Positions 27,237 through 35,943 are shown, numbered from the stretch's first letter. The stretch is 64,000 bases of DNA from Draconibacterium aestuarii (GCA_026671195.1 JAPOHD010000009.1:51721-115720); one strand, 5' to 3'. Numbers and translations: made by a program. The notes: generated from the sequence alone by a model not told the origin.

Positions 27237-28217
27237 TTATTTTGTTCTTATGGTAAATATCCTTGTTTTGTTGTTGAAGTGATAGGAAACCGGAGCGGCC
27301 TTGCTAATCATTTCCATTACTTCACTAATGCTTTCCATTTCAATGGTTCCGGTATACCACAACTCATCTAGTTTTGGGTCGTTGTATACTATTTTCACAT
27401 TGTACCACCGTTCCAGTTTCTTAATAAAATCGGGGAAAGGCTCCTTGTTAAACATTAACTTGCCATCTTTCCACGAAGTAAAGTATTTGATATCCACATT
27501 TTTTATAGTAAAACCTTTCGATGTTTTTACAACCTGTTCTCCAGGTTTCAGAACTACTTCATTCTGCGAGTTTTTAACATCAAATACAACAACTCCCTCT
27601 TCCAGTGTTGTTTCGAAAGTATTATCTGAAGCTAAAGTTTTTACATTAAACGATGTACCTTTTACTATGACATCGCCAAAATTTGTAGAAACAATAAATG
27701 GTGAATTGTTTTTTTCTACGTCAAAAAACGCTTCTCCCTCCAACGTTATTATTCTGTTGGATATAAACTTTGTTGGATATGTCAATGTGGAGCCGGAGTT
27801 TAACCAAACCAATGAACCGTCGGGTAGAGTAATGTTTGTTTTTGCTCCATAAGGTGTTGAAATTGTTTGTAATGTTTCAACCAAATTGTTTTGGGTTGCT
27901 CTCTTTAATTGGAATATATTACAAAGTAGCAACGCTAGTACAATAACTGCTGCAACACGTAATCCCCATCTATAAATCTTAATTTTCCGTTGTGCTCTTT
28001 TGTGTTTATCAAGTAGAATGGTATTTTTTATTCGCTCTAAAAGTGCAGGATTTGTTTTTGAAGAAACATTAGTTTCATTTATTTCCTTTTCCCAGTATCT
28101 CTTCATCAGGTTAAAAACTTCTGCCTCATTCTTTTTATTGTTCAAAAATGCAGCAATCTCTGGAAAATCGCCGGGAACTAAAACAGAGCGATAATATTTT
28201 TTGAATAAATTCTTCAT
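27237..28217 (-). CDS. FecR family anti-sigma factor
   Basis: Inner-membrane anti-sigma factor. The N-terminal ~85 residues are cytosolic and should bind the ECF sigma factor. One membrane helix follows (LRVAAVIVLALLLCNIF). The periplasmic FecR domain contains TPYGAKTNITLPDGSLVWLN, GEAFFDVEKNNSPFIV and GTSFNV, and a C-terminal DUF4974-like domain ends the protein (WKDGKLMFNKEPFPDFIKKL). It is encoded 64 bp after the sigma gene and just upstream of an STN-bearing SusC. This is the usual arrangement for trans-envelope induction: substrate at SusC, STN to FecR, release of sigma. Confidence 0.93.
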   Translation of the reverse strand: MKNLFKKYYRSVLVPGDFPEIAAFLNNKKNEAEVFNLMKRYWEKEINETNVSSKTNPALLERIKNTILLDKHKRAQRKIKIYRWGLRVAAVIVLALLLCNIFQLKRATQNNLVETLQTISTPYGAKTNITLPDGSLVWLNSGSTLTYPTKFISNRIITLEGEAFFDVEKNNSPFIVSTNFGDVIVKGTSFNVKTLASDNTFETTLEEGVVVFDVKNSQNEVVLKPGEQVVKTSKGFTIKNVDIKYFTSWKDGKLMFNKEPFPDFIKKLERWYNVKIVYNDPKLDELWYTGTIEMESISEVMEMISKAAPVSYHFNNKTRIFTIRTK

Positions 28218-28281
28218 GTTGTGCTTTACTATAAATTAATACACAGCAAAAAGTCTTATCCCTAGTAGAAAAATTGGAAAA

Positions 28282-28863
28282 TTAGAAAAAAAGATAAAAA
28301 TAAAGTAACGACACCACTCCATAAACCTTTAACTCTTCTCGTATAAACCTCAATGCCGCGGACATATGATATTCAACCGTCTTTGTTGTTATTCCCAGTT
28401 TTTCGGCAATCTCCTTATGCGTTAATCCTTCATTACGACTTAAAACAAAAATCTCCTTTTGGCGATCAGGAATTTCATTAATTAATTTGTCTACTTTTTC
28501 TTTTAACTCCTGATATTCATATAAATTAAACGATAAGTACTCCTGTGCAACCGATAATTTTCTAACTTCTTCTTTAATATTTTGATTATTTAGACGACTC
28601 CTCAACTCGTTCAACAAGAGATTTCGGGTGATCGTAAATATATAAGAATTAAATGTGGCAGAGTTATTTATCTTTTTCCTATTTTGCCAAATTTTCACAA
28701 AAACTTCTTGCAATATATCATCAATCCCTTCTTCAATTTTCAAGAATGATTTCGAGAAATTGTATAATCTGGGATAATAGTAATTAAATAATTCCTCAAG
28801 CGACGAATCATCATTTTTTGCTAATTGCTTTACTATTTCCCCCAAATTGAATTCCTTGAACAT
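28282..28863 (-). CDS. ECF RNA polymerase sigma-70 factor (Bacteroidetes type)
   Basis: A 193-aa ECF sigma factor. Region 2 includes EELFNYYYPRLYNFSKSFLK and the -10-recognition part FVKIWQNRKKI. Region 4 is a helix-turn-helix with LTHKEIAEKLGITTKTVEYH. I start it at the Met at 28863 (MFKEFNLGEIV), which matches family length; the frame continues to an ATG at 28956 with hydrophobic residues not seen in this family. It is the first gene of the PUL and presumably drives transcription of susC and the genes after it once FecR lets go. Confidence 0.93.
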   Translation of the reverse strand: MFKEFNLGEIVKQLAKNDDSSLEELFNYYYPRLYNFSKSFLKIEEGIDDILQEVFVKIWQNRKKINNSATFNSYIFTITRNLLLNELRSRLNNQNIKEEVRKLSVAQEYLSFNLYEYQELKEKVDKLINEIPDRQKEIFVLSRNEGLTHKEIAEKLGITTKTVEYHMSAALRFIREELKVYGVVSLLYFYLFF

Positions 28864-28885
28864 GAACTTATTATGATTTAAATAA

Positions 28886-28914
28886 CAAATGTAGAAAATA
28901 ATAACATTCTCAAT
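28886..28914 (-). promoter_or_regulatory. Putative promoter of the sigma/anti-sigma genes
   Basis: On the minus strand TACATTTG (28886-28893) matches the Bacteroidetes -7 consensus TAnnTTTG. A -33-like ATTG lies 17 bp upstream (28911-28914). The sigma-factor ATG is 22 bp downstream. Confidence 0.45.
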
Positions 28915-29322
28915 TACCACATCAGATAAAAAACGGGATGAATACGGAATTACCAATTATTTAGAAAATTAATTGGATTGAGTTAAAACTATCATTCAGC
29001 ATACTTTGCTCTTATTCAAATACTTGATAAATTTTCGTAACCCCAGGCTAACGTTGCTCAAAACAGCTTGAAAATATAAGGATCGGTTACAACTTTTAAG
29101 AGAGATTATCACAATTACCTACCAACTTTTGGTCATTTTGAACCTTCACATTCAGCAAACAATATTGGCCAAAACGTATATAGTGTGGTAAATTTACATG
29201 AATATAGAAGTGGACGACAAACCGATCATTAATCGAAGCCCTAATTGCAACAAAAGAAAAAGAATTCTAAAACTGTACATTGTTACAATCCCAGGGTATC
29301 TGATTTCAAAAAACAAAATGTT
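28915..29322. other. Divergent intergenic region between PUL and outer-membrane protein gene
   Basis: About 400 bp of AT-rich sequence separates the minus-strand PUL from plus-strand genes. It presumably holds divergent promoters, but apart from the sigma-gene promoter next to it I see no strong consensus, repeat, or conserved hairpin. Nothing here looks coding. Confidence 0.5.
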
Positions 29323-29919
29323 ATGAGATCATTAGTTTTATTCATCTTATTTTGCACAATGGCAGTTAGCACACAAGCACAATGGTCGTACAAAGACAGA
29401 TATAAAGTAAAACATTTTTTATATACCTCGGGCGATGTTATTATGGGGCAGAGTTATGGAGGGAACTTGGGATTAAGTTACGTTTATAATAATAAACACA
29501 CCATTAACGTTGGATTTGCTGCCACAAATAAAGTAGGCCAACCGCTTCCTGAAGAGTATTTAAAATCAGGAGAAGAGCTGATATCCACAAGTAGTAACGA
29601 AGCCTTTCAGAATTTTGAAGATTTACATATAATGATAGGCCAGATTTTTTATGTCAATAAAAAAATACGCATTTTGCTACAGGGTGGTCCGGGTATTTCA
29701 ACGCACAGGAATCCCATTTTTGAGGTAACAGACCACCAGTACTCGCATAAAATGCAAACAACAAAAAAACTTTGTTTAGTTGTAAATCCGAAATTAGAAC
29801 TCCCATTTTGTTGCTCACTAGGCTTTTCCGCAGGCCCCTTGTTGGTTTTGAATAATTATAAAAATTATTTTGGGGTTGGAATCGGTCTTATGTATGGAAT
29901 CACAAGAGAAAAATCATAA
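29323..29919 (+). CDS. Small exported outer-membrane beta-barrel-like protein
   Basis: A 198-aa protein of unknown function. I start it at the ATG at 29323, which gives a clean signal peptide (MRSLVLFILFCTMAVSTQAQ); an upstream ATG at 29245 adds 26 polar residues. The mature part alternates polar and aromatic residues with glycine turns (YGGNLGLSYVYNNKHTINVGF, cited as YGGNLGLSYVY and HTINVGFA; FGVGIGLMYG near the end), as in eight-stranded OmpA/OmpX-like barrels of this phylum. It is followed 283 bp later by the two-component genes, without obvious co-transcription. Confidence 0.6.
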   Translation: MRSLVLFILFCTMAVSTQAQWSYKDRYKVKHFLYTSGDVIMGQSYGGNLGLSYVYNNKHTINVGFAATNKVGQPLPEEYLKSGEELISTSSNEAFQNFEDLHIMIGQIFYVNKKIRILLQGGPGISTHRNPIFEVTDHQYSHKMQTTKKLCLVVNPKLELPFCCSLGFSAGPLLVLNNYKNYFGVGIGLMYGITREKS

Positions 29920-30202
29920 TTCACTGACTAAGTAACAGTTACGCGCACATCAGCCAAAAATACAAATCTTAAATCACACTTATTCCTCTTCAGAGATTCT
30001 TATTATGTTTAAGTTTTTCACTTAGTAAGCATCAGTATTTTTCACCTTTTCTAGATACTTTCCATCTGTTTTCGTACTTTTATACCTATTACAGAAACAA
30101 AAAGACGCATTTTTTTATCCAGTATGGTCGCATATTAATTAATATGTCTAGCAAAAAGGATAAAAGATGTTAGGTGTAAGCACACATCATTGAGAATTTA
30201 AA

Positions 30203-31270
30203 ATGAAAAAAATCCTCGCAGTTGACGACAATACTATTAATTTGGAACTTTTGGCCCAAATAATAAAAATGTACTATCCCAACTTTACGTTTTTAAGCGC
30301 TGAAACCGGCGAAGAAGGCATTTTAACTGCAACAAAAGAAAATCCTGATTTAATCCTTCTTGATATTATGATGCCAGGACTTGACGGGTACGAAACCTGT
30401 AAAGTTTTAAAACAAAATGTAAGAACAAAACATATCCCTATAATAATGGTTTCGGCATTGGGACGAGACAGTGTTGAAAGAACCAAAGGACTAAATGCCG
30501 GTGCTGATTCATTTATTTCAAAACCTTTTGATCAGACTGAACTTAAAGCGCAAATAAATGTAGCGCTAAGGATTAAAGGATACCAGGAACAGCTTAAAAA
30601 ACTGTATTCTGAAATCACACTTGTTGAAGAACGGGAACGCCGGAGAATTGCTGAAAATCTACATGACAGTCTGGGCCAAACACTGAGCTTGGCTTATATG
30701 AATTTATCTTCAATTGAAGCAGAAGACAGCAGCCCGGACATAAAAGGGAAACTTAAATTTGTATCGAAACTGCTTAACAAAGCAATTGAAGAATCACGAT
30801 CGCTAACATACGATCTCAGTCCACCTATTCTTTACGAACTTGGTTTGGCTCCTGCAATTAAATGGAAACTGGAACGATTTGAAAAAGAGTTCGGTATTAA
30901 AACACATTTAAAGACACAAGCTCTTGAGAAGCAATTTAAAAAACAATACAATATATTTTTATACCGGATAGTTGGCGAACTACTGACCAATATAAAAAAA
31001 CATGCCAATGCATCAGAAGTTCTGGTGAATCTTTACGCTAAAAACGATACATATTTTATTACGGTTGAAGACAATGGAGAAGGCATAAATAAAAAGAATA
31101 TTAAAACCTCAACCAATAGTGGATTTGGCTTACTAAGCATTACAGAACGTATCGAAAGCCTAAGCGGATTGTTTTCCATTAATTCGAATAAAAATGGAAC
31201 ACTTGCCAAAATTGAAATTCCTTATACAGAAAACGATAATTATACCGAATTAACAGCTAATAATTACTAA
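30203..31270 (+). CDS. REC-histidine kinase hybrid (soluble, HisKA_3 type)
   Basis: A 355-aa cytosolic protein with inverted hybrid order. An N-terminal receiver domain (Asp54 in LILLDIMMPGLDGYE, Lys107 in SFISKPF) comes first. Then a HisKA_3 dimerisation helix with phospho-acceptor His154 (RRRIAENLHDSLGQ) and a GHKL ATPase domain follow: N-box Asn263 in ELLTNIKKHA, G1 box DNGEGI, and GFGLLSITERIESLSG. It has no sensor or membrane segment, so its input must come through phosphorylation of the receiver by another kinase. The NarL-type regulator gene starts 2 bp after its stop and is the obvious phosphotransfer target. Confidence 0.9.
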   Translation: MKKILAVDDNTINLELLAQIIKMYYPNFTFLSAETGEEGILTATKENPDLILLDIMMPGLDGYETCKVLKQNVRTKHIPIIMVSALGRDSVERTKGLNAGADSFISKPFDQTELKAQINVALRIKGYQEQLKKLYSEITLVEERERRRIAENLHDSLGQTLSLAYMNLSSIEAEDSSPDIKGKLKFVSKLLNKAIEESRSLTYDLSPPILYELGLAPAIKWKLERFEKEFGIKTHLKTQALEKQFKKQYNIFLYRIVGELLTNIKKHANASEVLVNLYAKNDTYFITVEDNGEGINKKNIKTSTNSGFGLLSITERIESLSGLFSINSNKNGTLAKIEIPYTENDNYTELTANNY

Positions 31271-31272
31271 TT

Positions 31273-31920
31273 ATGAAAATAAAAATAATGGTTGCAGACG
31301 ACCATCAACTCTTTAGGGAAGGGTTGATAAATCTCCTTCAATCGGCTGAAGACATTGAAGTTATAGCTCAGGCAGAAAACGGTCTGGATGCCATTGACAA
31401 AGCAGCTCAATATAAACCCGATGTACTACTGATCGATATTGCGATGTCTCAGATGAATGGAATTGAGGCAACCAAACGCCTTAAAAAAGACATGCCTGAT
31501 TTAAAAATCGTAGCTGTTTCCATGCACTCCGACAAACAATATGTAAAAGGAATGCTTGAAGCCGGAGCGGATGGTTATCTTCTTAAGAACTGCACTTACA
31601 GACAATTAACCGATGCAATACATTCAACTTACGACGGGAAAAAGTTCTTGAGTGAAGACATCACCGAGATTGTAATTGATGGCTATTTACATTCAACTCA
31701 AATTGTTTCAGACAAATTCTCTCAGTTATCTGAACGCGAAAAAGAAATCTTTATCCTTTTCGCCGAAGGACAGTCAACTCGAGAAATAGGAGAAAAGCTA
31801 TTTATAAGTGTTAAAACCGTAGGTACACACAAACAAAATATCCTTGAGAAACTTGAGCTGAAGACTAACTCCGACATTGTAAAATATGCCTTAAAAAATG
31901 GTTTAATCCAATTGGATTAA
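31273..31920 (+). CDS. NarL/FixJ family response regulator
   Basis: A 215-aa DNA-binding response regulator. The receiver domain has Asp9/Asp10, Asp55 (VLLIDIAMSQMNG) and a Lys in GYLLKNCTY. A LuxR-type helix-turn-helix follows (LSEREKEIFILFAEG, STREIGEKLFISVKTVGTH). It is translationally coupled to the REC-kinase gene before it (2-bp gap). HisKA_3 kinases pair characteristically with this regulator class. Target genes are unknown; the PUL is controlled by its own sigma/anti-sigma system and need not be a target. Confidence 0.93.
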   Translation: MKIKIMVADDHQLFREGLINLLQSAEDIEVIAQAENGLDAIDKAAQYKPDVLLIDIAMSQMNGIEATKRLKKDMPDLKIVAVSMHSDKQYVKGMLEAGADGYLLKNCTYRQLTDAIHSTYDGKKFLSEDITEIVIDGYLHSTQIVSDKFSQLSEREKEIFILFAEGQSTREIGEKLFISVKTVGTHKQNILEKLELKTNSDIVKYALKNGLIQLD

Positions 31921-31985
31921 AATACATCAACATAATAAATTAAATAATCGGTAGGCTCTACCGAGATGAAATTAACCTGGTATTG

Positions 31986-32015
31986 TTTGAGTAATTATCC
32001 GTATTATAATTTTTG
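31986..32015 (+). promoter_or_regulatory. Putative promoter of the saccharopine-dehydrogenase-like gene
   Basis: TTTG (31986-31989) and AATTTTTG (32008-32015) are 18 bp apart, close to the Bacteroidetes -33/-7 pattern TTTG and TAnnTTTG. The gene starts 77 bp downstream. Confidence 0.35.
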
Positions 32016-32091
32016 GTTGTATTAAAACATACAGCCTGTAATTCCGTATTACAACCTCTTTTTTTAGCTTCAAGCCTAAAAACTGTAAATT

Positions 32092-33216
32092 ATGAAAAAC
32101 AAAATTGTTGTTTTGGGTGCCGGACTTGTTGGTAGCACCATTGCAATCGATCTTTCAAAAAATCATTCGGTTACCAGTGTTGACCAGAACATCGAATCAT
32201 TCAAAAAATTTGATAAATACCCCTCAATAAAAACAGTTCAAGCCGATTTATCCGTTTCAGAAACGATAAAATCTATTGTTGCTGATTTTGATTTGGTAAT
32301 TGGTGCGGTACCTGGTTTTATGGGGTATCAAACCATGAAAGCCGTTATTGAAGCCGGGAAAAATATGGTTGATATATCGTTTATGCCCGAAGATTTTATG
32401 TCACTTAATGGGCTGGCACAAAAACACAAGGTTATCGTTGTTGCCGATTGTGGGGTTGCTCCCGGAATGGGTAACATTATTTTAGGACACCACAACAAAC
32501 AAATGAACGTAAAAAAATATGAGTGTTTGGTGGGAGGTTTGCCGGTTATTCGCGAGTGGCCCTACGAATACAAAGCAGTATTTTCGCCCATCGATGTTAT
32601 TGAAGAATATATTCGACCTGCCCGTTACATACAGAACTATGAAATGATTACCAAAGAAGCACTTTCCGATCCTGAATTGGTTCATTTTGATGAAGTTGGA
32701 ACTTTGGAATCATGGAATTCAGATGGGCTGCGTTCACTGCTACAAACCATGAAAAACATTCCGGATATGATTGAAAAAACCCTCCGCTTTCCGGGTTGCA
32801 TTGAATATCTGCGGGTTTTACGCGAATCAGGATTTTTCTCCTACGACGAAATCGAAGTGAATGGCACAAAAATCCGTCCGATTGATGTTACAGCAAAATT
32901 GCTATTCCCCAAATGGAAACTAAAAGACGGAGAGGAAGACTTTACCCTTATGCGAATTATTGTCGAGGGGATTGAAAACGGGAATCCTAAAAAATATACG
33001 TACAATTTACTTGATCGTTTCGACCGCGAAAACAATATTATTTCAATGGCGCGAACCACGGGCTACACATGTACCGCCGTTGCTAATTTATTGCTCGATG
33101 GCGGATTTAAAACAAGTGGGGTAAGTGCACCTGAAAACGTTGGTGAAGACGAAGGGAATCTATCTTATATTTTTAAATACCTGCAGGAACGAGAAGTTAA
33201 TTACATTGTAACTTAA
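32092..33216 (+). CDS. Saccharopine dehydrogenase family oxidoreductase
   Basis: A 374-aa NAD(P)-dependent enzyme. The N-terminal Rossmann fold has VVLGAGLVGSTIAIDL and an acidic residue at the end of strand 2 (VTSVDQN). VVADCGVAPGMGNIILGH is typical of the Sacchrp_dh_NADP/C superfamily, which includes saccharopine reductase, lysine 6-dehydrogenase and carboxynorspermidine synthase. The length fits lysine-6-dehydrogenase-like members better than the ~450-aa eukaryotic-type saccharopine reductase. It stands alone with its own apparent promoter. A role in lysine or polyamine metabolism is likely; the precise reaction is not decidable here. Confidence 0.82.
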   Translation: MKNKIVVLGAGLVGSTIAIDLSKNHSVTSVDQNIESFKKFDKYPSIKTVQADLSVSETIKSIVADFDLVIGAVPGFMGYQTMKAVIEAGKNMVDISFMPEDFMSLNGLAQKHKVIVVADCGVAPGMGNIILGHHNKQMNVKKYECLVGGLPVIREWPYEYKAVFSPIDVIEEYIRPARYIQNYEMITKEALSDPELVHFDEVGTLESWNSDGLRSLLQTMKNIPDMIEKTLRFPGCIEYLRVLRESGFFSYDEIEVNGTKIRPIDVTAKLLFPKWKLKDGEEDFTLMRIIVEGIENGNPKKYTYNLLDRFDRENNIISMARTTGYTCTAVANLLLDGGFKTSGVSAPENVGEDEGNLSYIFKYLQEREVNYIVT

Positions 33217-33403
33217 CAGAAGTTCACAGGTCCTAAACTCCCCTATTTCTGCAATTTTCGGCAACAGGTTAGATCGATTCTGTTTTCCGATCCTTGTGCT
33301 GCTCTTTAAACCAGGAATTTCCCTTTCTGAATCTATCATTAAAAATATTGAAAACAATATAGGATGAAAATCCGTTATTAGTTCATTTTTATATTTTTGT
33401 GAC

Positions 33404-33799
33404 ATGGAATTAATTGTGGGAATTATTGTTGGTTTATTTACTGTTTTAGGTTTAGCTTTTTTGGTAAAAGTTAACCGCAATAGAAAAAAAACAAACGATG
33501 AAAAAGAAAGTGTTTCAGCTCCAGCTTCAGACTGCTGCGGGGCACACGAAATTTGCGAGTTCGACCAAATAAAAATGGATGAAAGCATAATTGAATATTA
33601 TGACGATGAAGAACTGGACGAATTCAGAAATAAAAGCGAAAATGAATATACCACCAGTCAGATTGACCAATTCCGTGAAGTTCTGTATACTTTAAAAACC
33701 GATGAAATAAAAAAATGGTTGTTAAGTATAGAAAGAAGAAACATCGCTCTGCCTTCCATATTAATGAGTGAAGCTCGGTTTTTAATGGCAGAAGGTTAA
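33404..33799 (+). CDS. Conserved hypothetical single-pass membrane protein with CCGAHEIC motif
   Basis: A 131-aa protein with one N-terminal membrane helix (LIVGIIVGLFTVLGLAFLV), a charged linker, then a small domain with clustered cysteines (DCCGAHEIC), an acidic run (YYDDEELDEF) and FREVLYTLKTDEIKKWL. I recognise this as a protein type common in Bacteroidota and sometimes labelled phospholipase without good basis; I would not assign an enzymatic function. The Cys/His cluster could bind a metal. A TATTTTTG promoter-like element ends only 4 bp before the ATG, so the mRNA might be nearly leaderless. Confidence 0.7.
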   Translation: MELIVGIIVGLFTVLGLAFLVKVNRNRKKTNDEKESVSAPASDCCGAHEICEFDQIKMDESIIEYYDDEELDEFRNKSENEYTTSQIDQFREVLYTLKTDEIKKWLLSIERRNIALPSILMSEARFLMAEG

Positions 33800-33828
33800 T
33801 CAATTATCTAATTCAATTTTCTCTTCGA

Positions 33829-34059
33829 TCATTCTTTAATCGAATTGAGAATTTCCAATGCCTCATTAACATTTTCCTCCAGAACACGAAGTTCAATTCC
33901 AATATTTGAAGGGCTGCCTTTGTAAATTCCATCAACTGTACTGGTTATTTCGTTCACCAACATATATTGGATACCTGCCTCGTCAAGCATTTCTTTAAAA
34001 AGAAGGTACTTCATATCAAAATTACTGGTAAACGTTGCAACGGTAACTGGTCTATTCAT
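33829..34059 (-). CDS. DUF2007-like small protein
   Basis: A 76-aa cytosolic protein matching the DUF2007 (putative signal-transducing) pattern: a first strand (VTVATFTSNFDMKYLLFKEM) leading into a helix, LDEAGIQYMLVNE, and a late IELRVLEENVNEALEIL. These are single ferredoxin-like domains of unknown role. It is convergent with the CCGAHEIC protein gene, with 29 bp between the stops. No partner gene is evident. Confidence 0.7.
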   Translation of the reverse strand: MNRPVTVATFTSNFDMKYLLFKEMLDEAGIQYMLVNEITSTVDGIYKGSPSNIGIELRVLEENVNEALEILNSIKE

Positions 34060-34286
34060 ACTTTTAATATCTTAAATTTTCATTCATAAGATACGCAATT
34101 TCTATGTTAATTTCACAGGTAAATTATCAATTAAGAACCGATAAAATATAAATCTGCTTTCCGGATTAAATGCATCGTTATTTTCAAAATACCCACATCG
34201 CATTTACAAATCACTTATTGCTTTCCGAACCTTTTAACCGGAGGCATCAAAATCCTCTTACACAATTACAGGCAACTTCTCTTTCT

Positions 34287-34952
34287 TTATTTATTTTCCG
34301 TTCGAAGTTTAATCAACACCACACCATTTGCTCCTCGTGATCCATAAACAGCAGCACTTCCATCTTTTATTATATCAATGCTTTTCACCTCAATAGGATT
34401 TATTCCGTTTAGATAACTGCTTTCGACTATCACATCGTCTACAACAATTAAAGCCGCACTACTTCCCTGAAACGAGGTAGGACCTCTCAGAATAACCTCC
34501 CCATTTTCGACCTCCGCTCCCATACTCTGAAGCAGATCATACATATTTGAAAACCTGTTAAAGTTTGTATCTCCGGACTTTAAATTGGCAATAGCTGTAC
34601 TACGGTCTTTTTCAGACATATATCCGTAGCCGATAGCGTACTCTCGCCCCTTCTGGCCCGATTGCATTTTTAAATTAACAACTGCTAACTGCAAATCTTT
34701 GGTAATTTTTACATTCTGAGATACAAATCCTTTTGCTCTAATTTTTAATTTATCGTTATCCTTACAAATGGCAGAAAACCTCCCTAGTGAGTCAGTTAAT
34801 AGAGTTTGCTTTGTACCTTTTACAAAAACTTCAACACCAATTAGAGGAATACTGTCGAAGGTATTTACAATTCCATATACAACATGAGTTTGAGCCTTGG
34901 CAATTCCGACACTTAGAAATAACAGAAAACAGCTAATAATAATTCTTTTCAT
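34287..34952 (-). CDS. Plug-only SusC-like protein A (carboxypeptidase-regulatory domain plus TonB plug, no barrel)
   Basis: A 221-aa exported protein with a signal peptide ending VGIAKAQ. It has a carboxypeptidase-regulatory-like domain (VYGIVNTFDSIPLIGVEVFV) and then a TonB-receptor plug ending with the SusC signature (VKSIDIIKDGSAAVYGSRGA, NGVVLI). The stop comes a few residues later, exactly where the barrel of a SusC would begin. No barrel-coding sequence follows, and the adjacent paralogue has the same architecture, so this is a real short family and not a decayed susC. There is no susD nearby. Its function is unknown. Confidence 0.8.
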   Translation of the reverse strand: MKRIIISCFLLFLSVGIAKAQTHVVYGIVNTFDSIPLIGVEVFVKGTKQTLLTDSLGRFSAICKDNDKLKIRAKGFVSQNVKITKDLQLAVVNLKMQSGQKGREYAIGYGYMSEKDRSTAIANLKSGDTNFNRFSNMYDLLQSMGAEVENGEVILRGPTSFQGSSAALIVVDDVIVESSYLNGINPIEVKSIDIIKDGSAAVYGSRGANGVVLIKLRTENK

Positions 34953-35259
34953 GATAAAGGAATTTAGGTATTTATTGCTTTACAACAAACCATCAAATAA
35001 CAACAACCAAGCTTCTCTCAGCTCTATATTTGCCGTTTCAACCTCTACCCGAGTTTTAATTTTAATGGTAATGTCTAGTAAATATATTAAAAAAATAGTA
35101 TCAAAATCACATTCATCCATTCCCTAAGTAAAGCAGGCATTCTTTAGAATCAGCCTGCAACGAGCAAACTTAATTGCACCAAATAGTAAATTAAAACCAG
35201 CGAAGAAGTGAATTTCAAACTTGCGTTTTTACCACTAAAAGTTGTGTTATAAGACCTCA
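34953..35259. other. Intergenic region between the two plug-only genes
   Basis: A 307-bp AT-rich spacer. I see no open frame with protein-like composition, no repeat and no clear terminator. It presumably contains the promoter for plug-only gene A. Confidence 0.5.
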
Positions 35260-35943
35260 CTAATCATTACCCCGTTTTGTTTCAATCAATACCACACCAT
35301 TTGCTCCCCGAGAGCCATAAATAGCGGCGCTTCCATCTTTTATTACATCAATACTTTTTATATTGATTGGAGAAAGCGATGAAACCACACTTTGGTTTAC
35401 CTGAACACCGTCGAGGACAATAAGTGCTGCACTGCTCGAATTAATTGAGTTTACTCCCCGAACAATTATATCGCCGTTTGCCCTAACCTCAACTCCCGCA
35501 AAACGACCACGAATGAGATCGTAGAAATTTGAATATTGCGAAAAATCAACATCATCGCTTGTCATTTGCGACACGGCATTCAATCTTTCGGCATCTTTTA
35601 CATAACCATACCCAACTGCATATTCCCGGGCTTTATCACCGGGCTTCAGCTTCAGGTTTACAGCAACAAGTTTTGTTTTTTCATTTAACTTTACGTGTGT
35701 GGTTATAAATCCTTTAGCCGAAATTTTCAATTTGTCTGACTGAGAAACAGTTATATTAAACTGCCCCAACGTATCTGTTTTTACTACCAGTTTCGAACTT
35801 TTCGCCTGCACGTCGGCACCAATAACCACAATACTATCAAAAGTGGTAACCACACCTTGAATAATTTTATCCTGTGCTTTCAACTGGAATACACCAAGGA
35901 TCAATAAGGCTAGAACAATCGGTTTTAGAAAGTTGATTTTCAT
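35260..35943 (-). CDS. Plug-only SusC-like protein B (paralogue)
   Basis: A 227-aa paralogue of the protein encoded 307 bp downstream. It has a signal peptide (ILGVFQLKAQ), a regulatory-like beta-sandwich (IQGVVTTFDSIVVIGADV), the shared block REYAVGYGYVKD, and a plug ending IDVIKDGSAAIYGSRGANG followed by a short polar tail. The two proteins look roughly half identical by eye. This copy keeps an RGRFAGVEVRANGDIIVRG segment, closer to a true SusC plug than copy A. No barrel. A regulatory, decoy or complex-forming role with full SusC proteins can be imagined but is not shown. Confidence 0.8.
   Translation of the reverse strand: MKINFLKPIVLALLILGVFQLKAQDKIIQGVVTTFDSIVVIGADVQAKSSKLVVKTDTLGQFNITVSQSDKLKISAKGFITTHVKLNEKTKLVAVNLKLKPGDKAREYAVGYGYVKDAERLNAVSQMTSDDVDFSQYSNFYDLIRGRFAGVEVRANGDIIVRGVNSINSSSAALIVLDGVQVNQSVVSSLSPINIKSIDVIKDGSAAIYGSRGANGVVLIETKRGND

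Noticed and set aside
33160..33588. Minus-strand open frame over the dehydrogenase end and the CCGAHEIC gene
   Set aside because: Shadow of two real plus-strand genes; the translation has no recognisable features.
34287..35943. Pseudogenised susC fragments
   Set aside because: Both copies are intact, keep signal peptides and end at the same domain boundary, and no barrel remnants follow.
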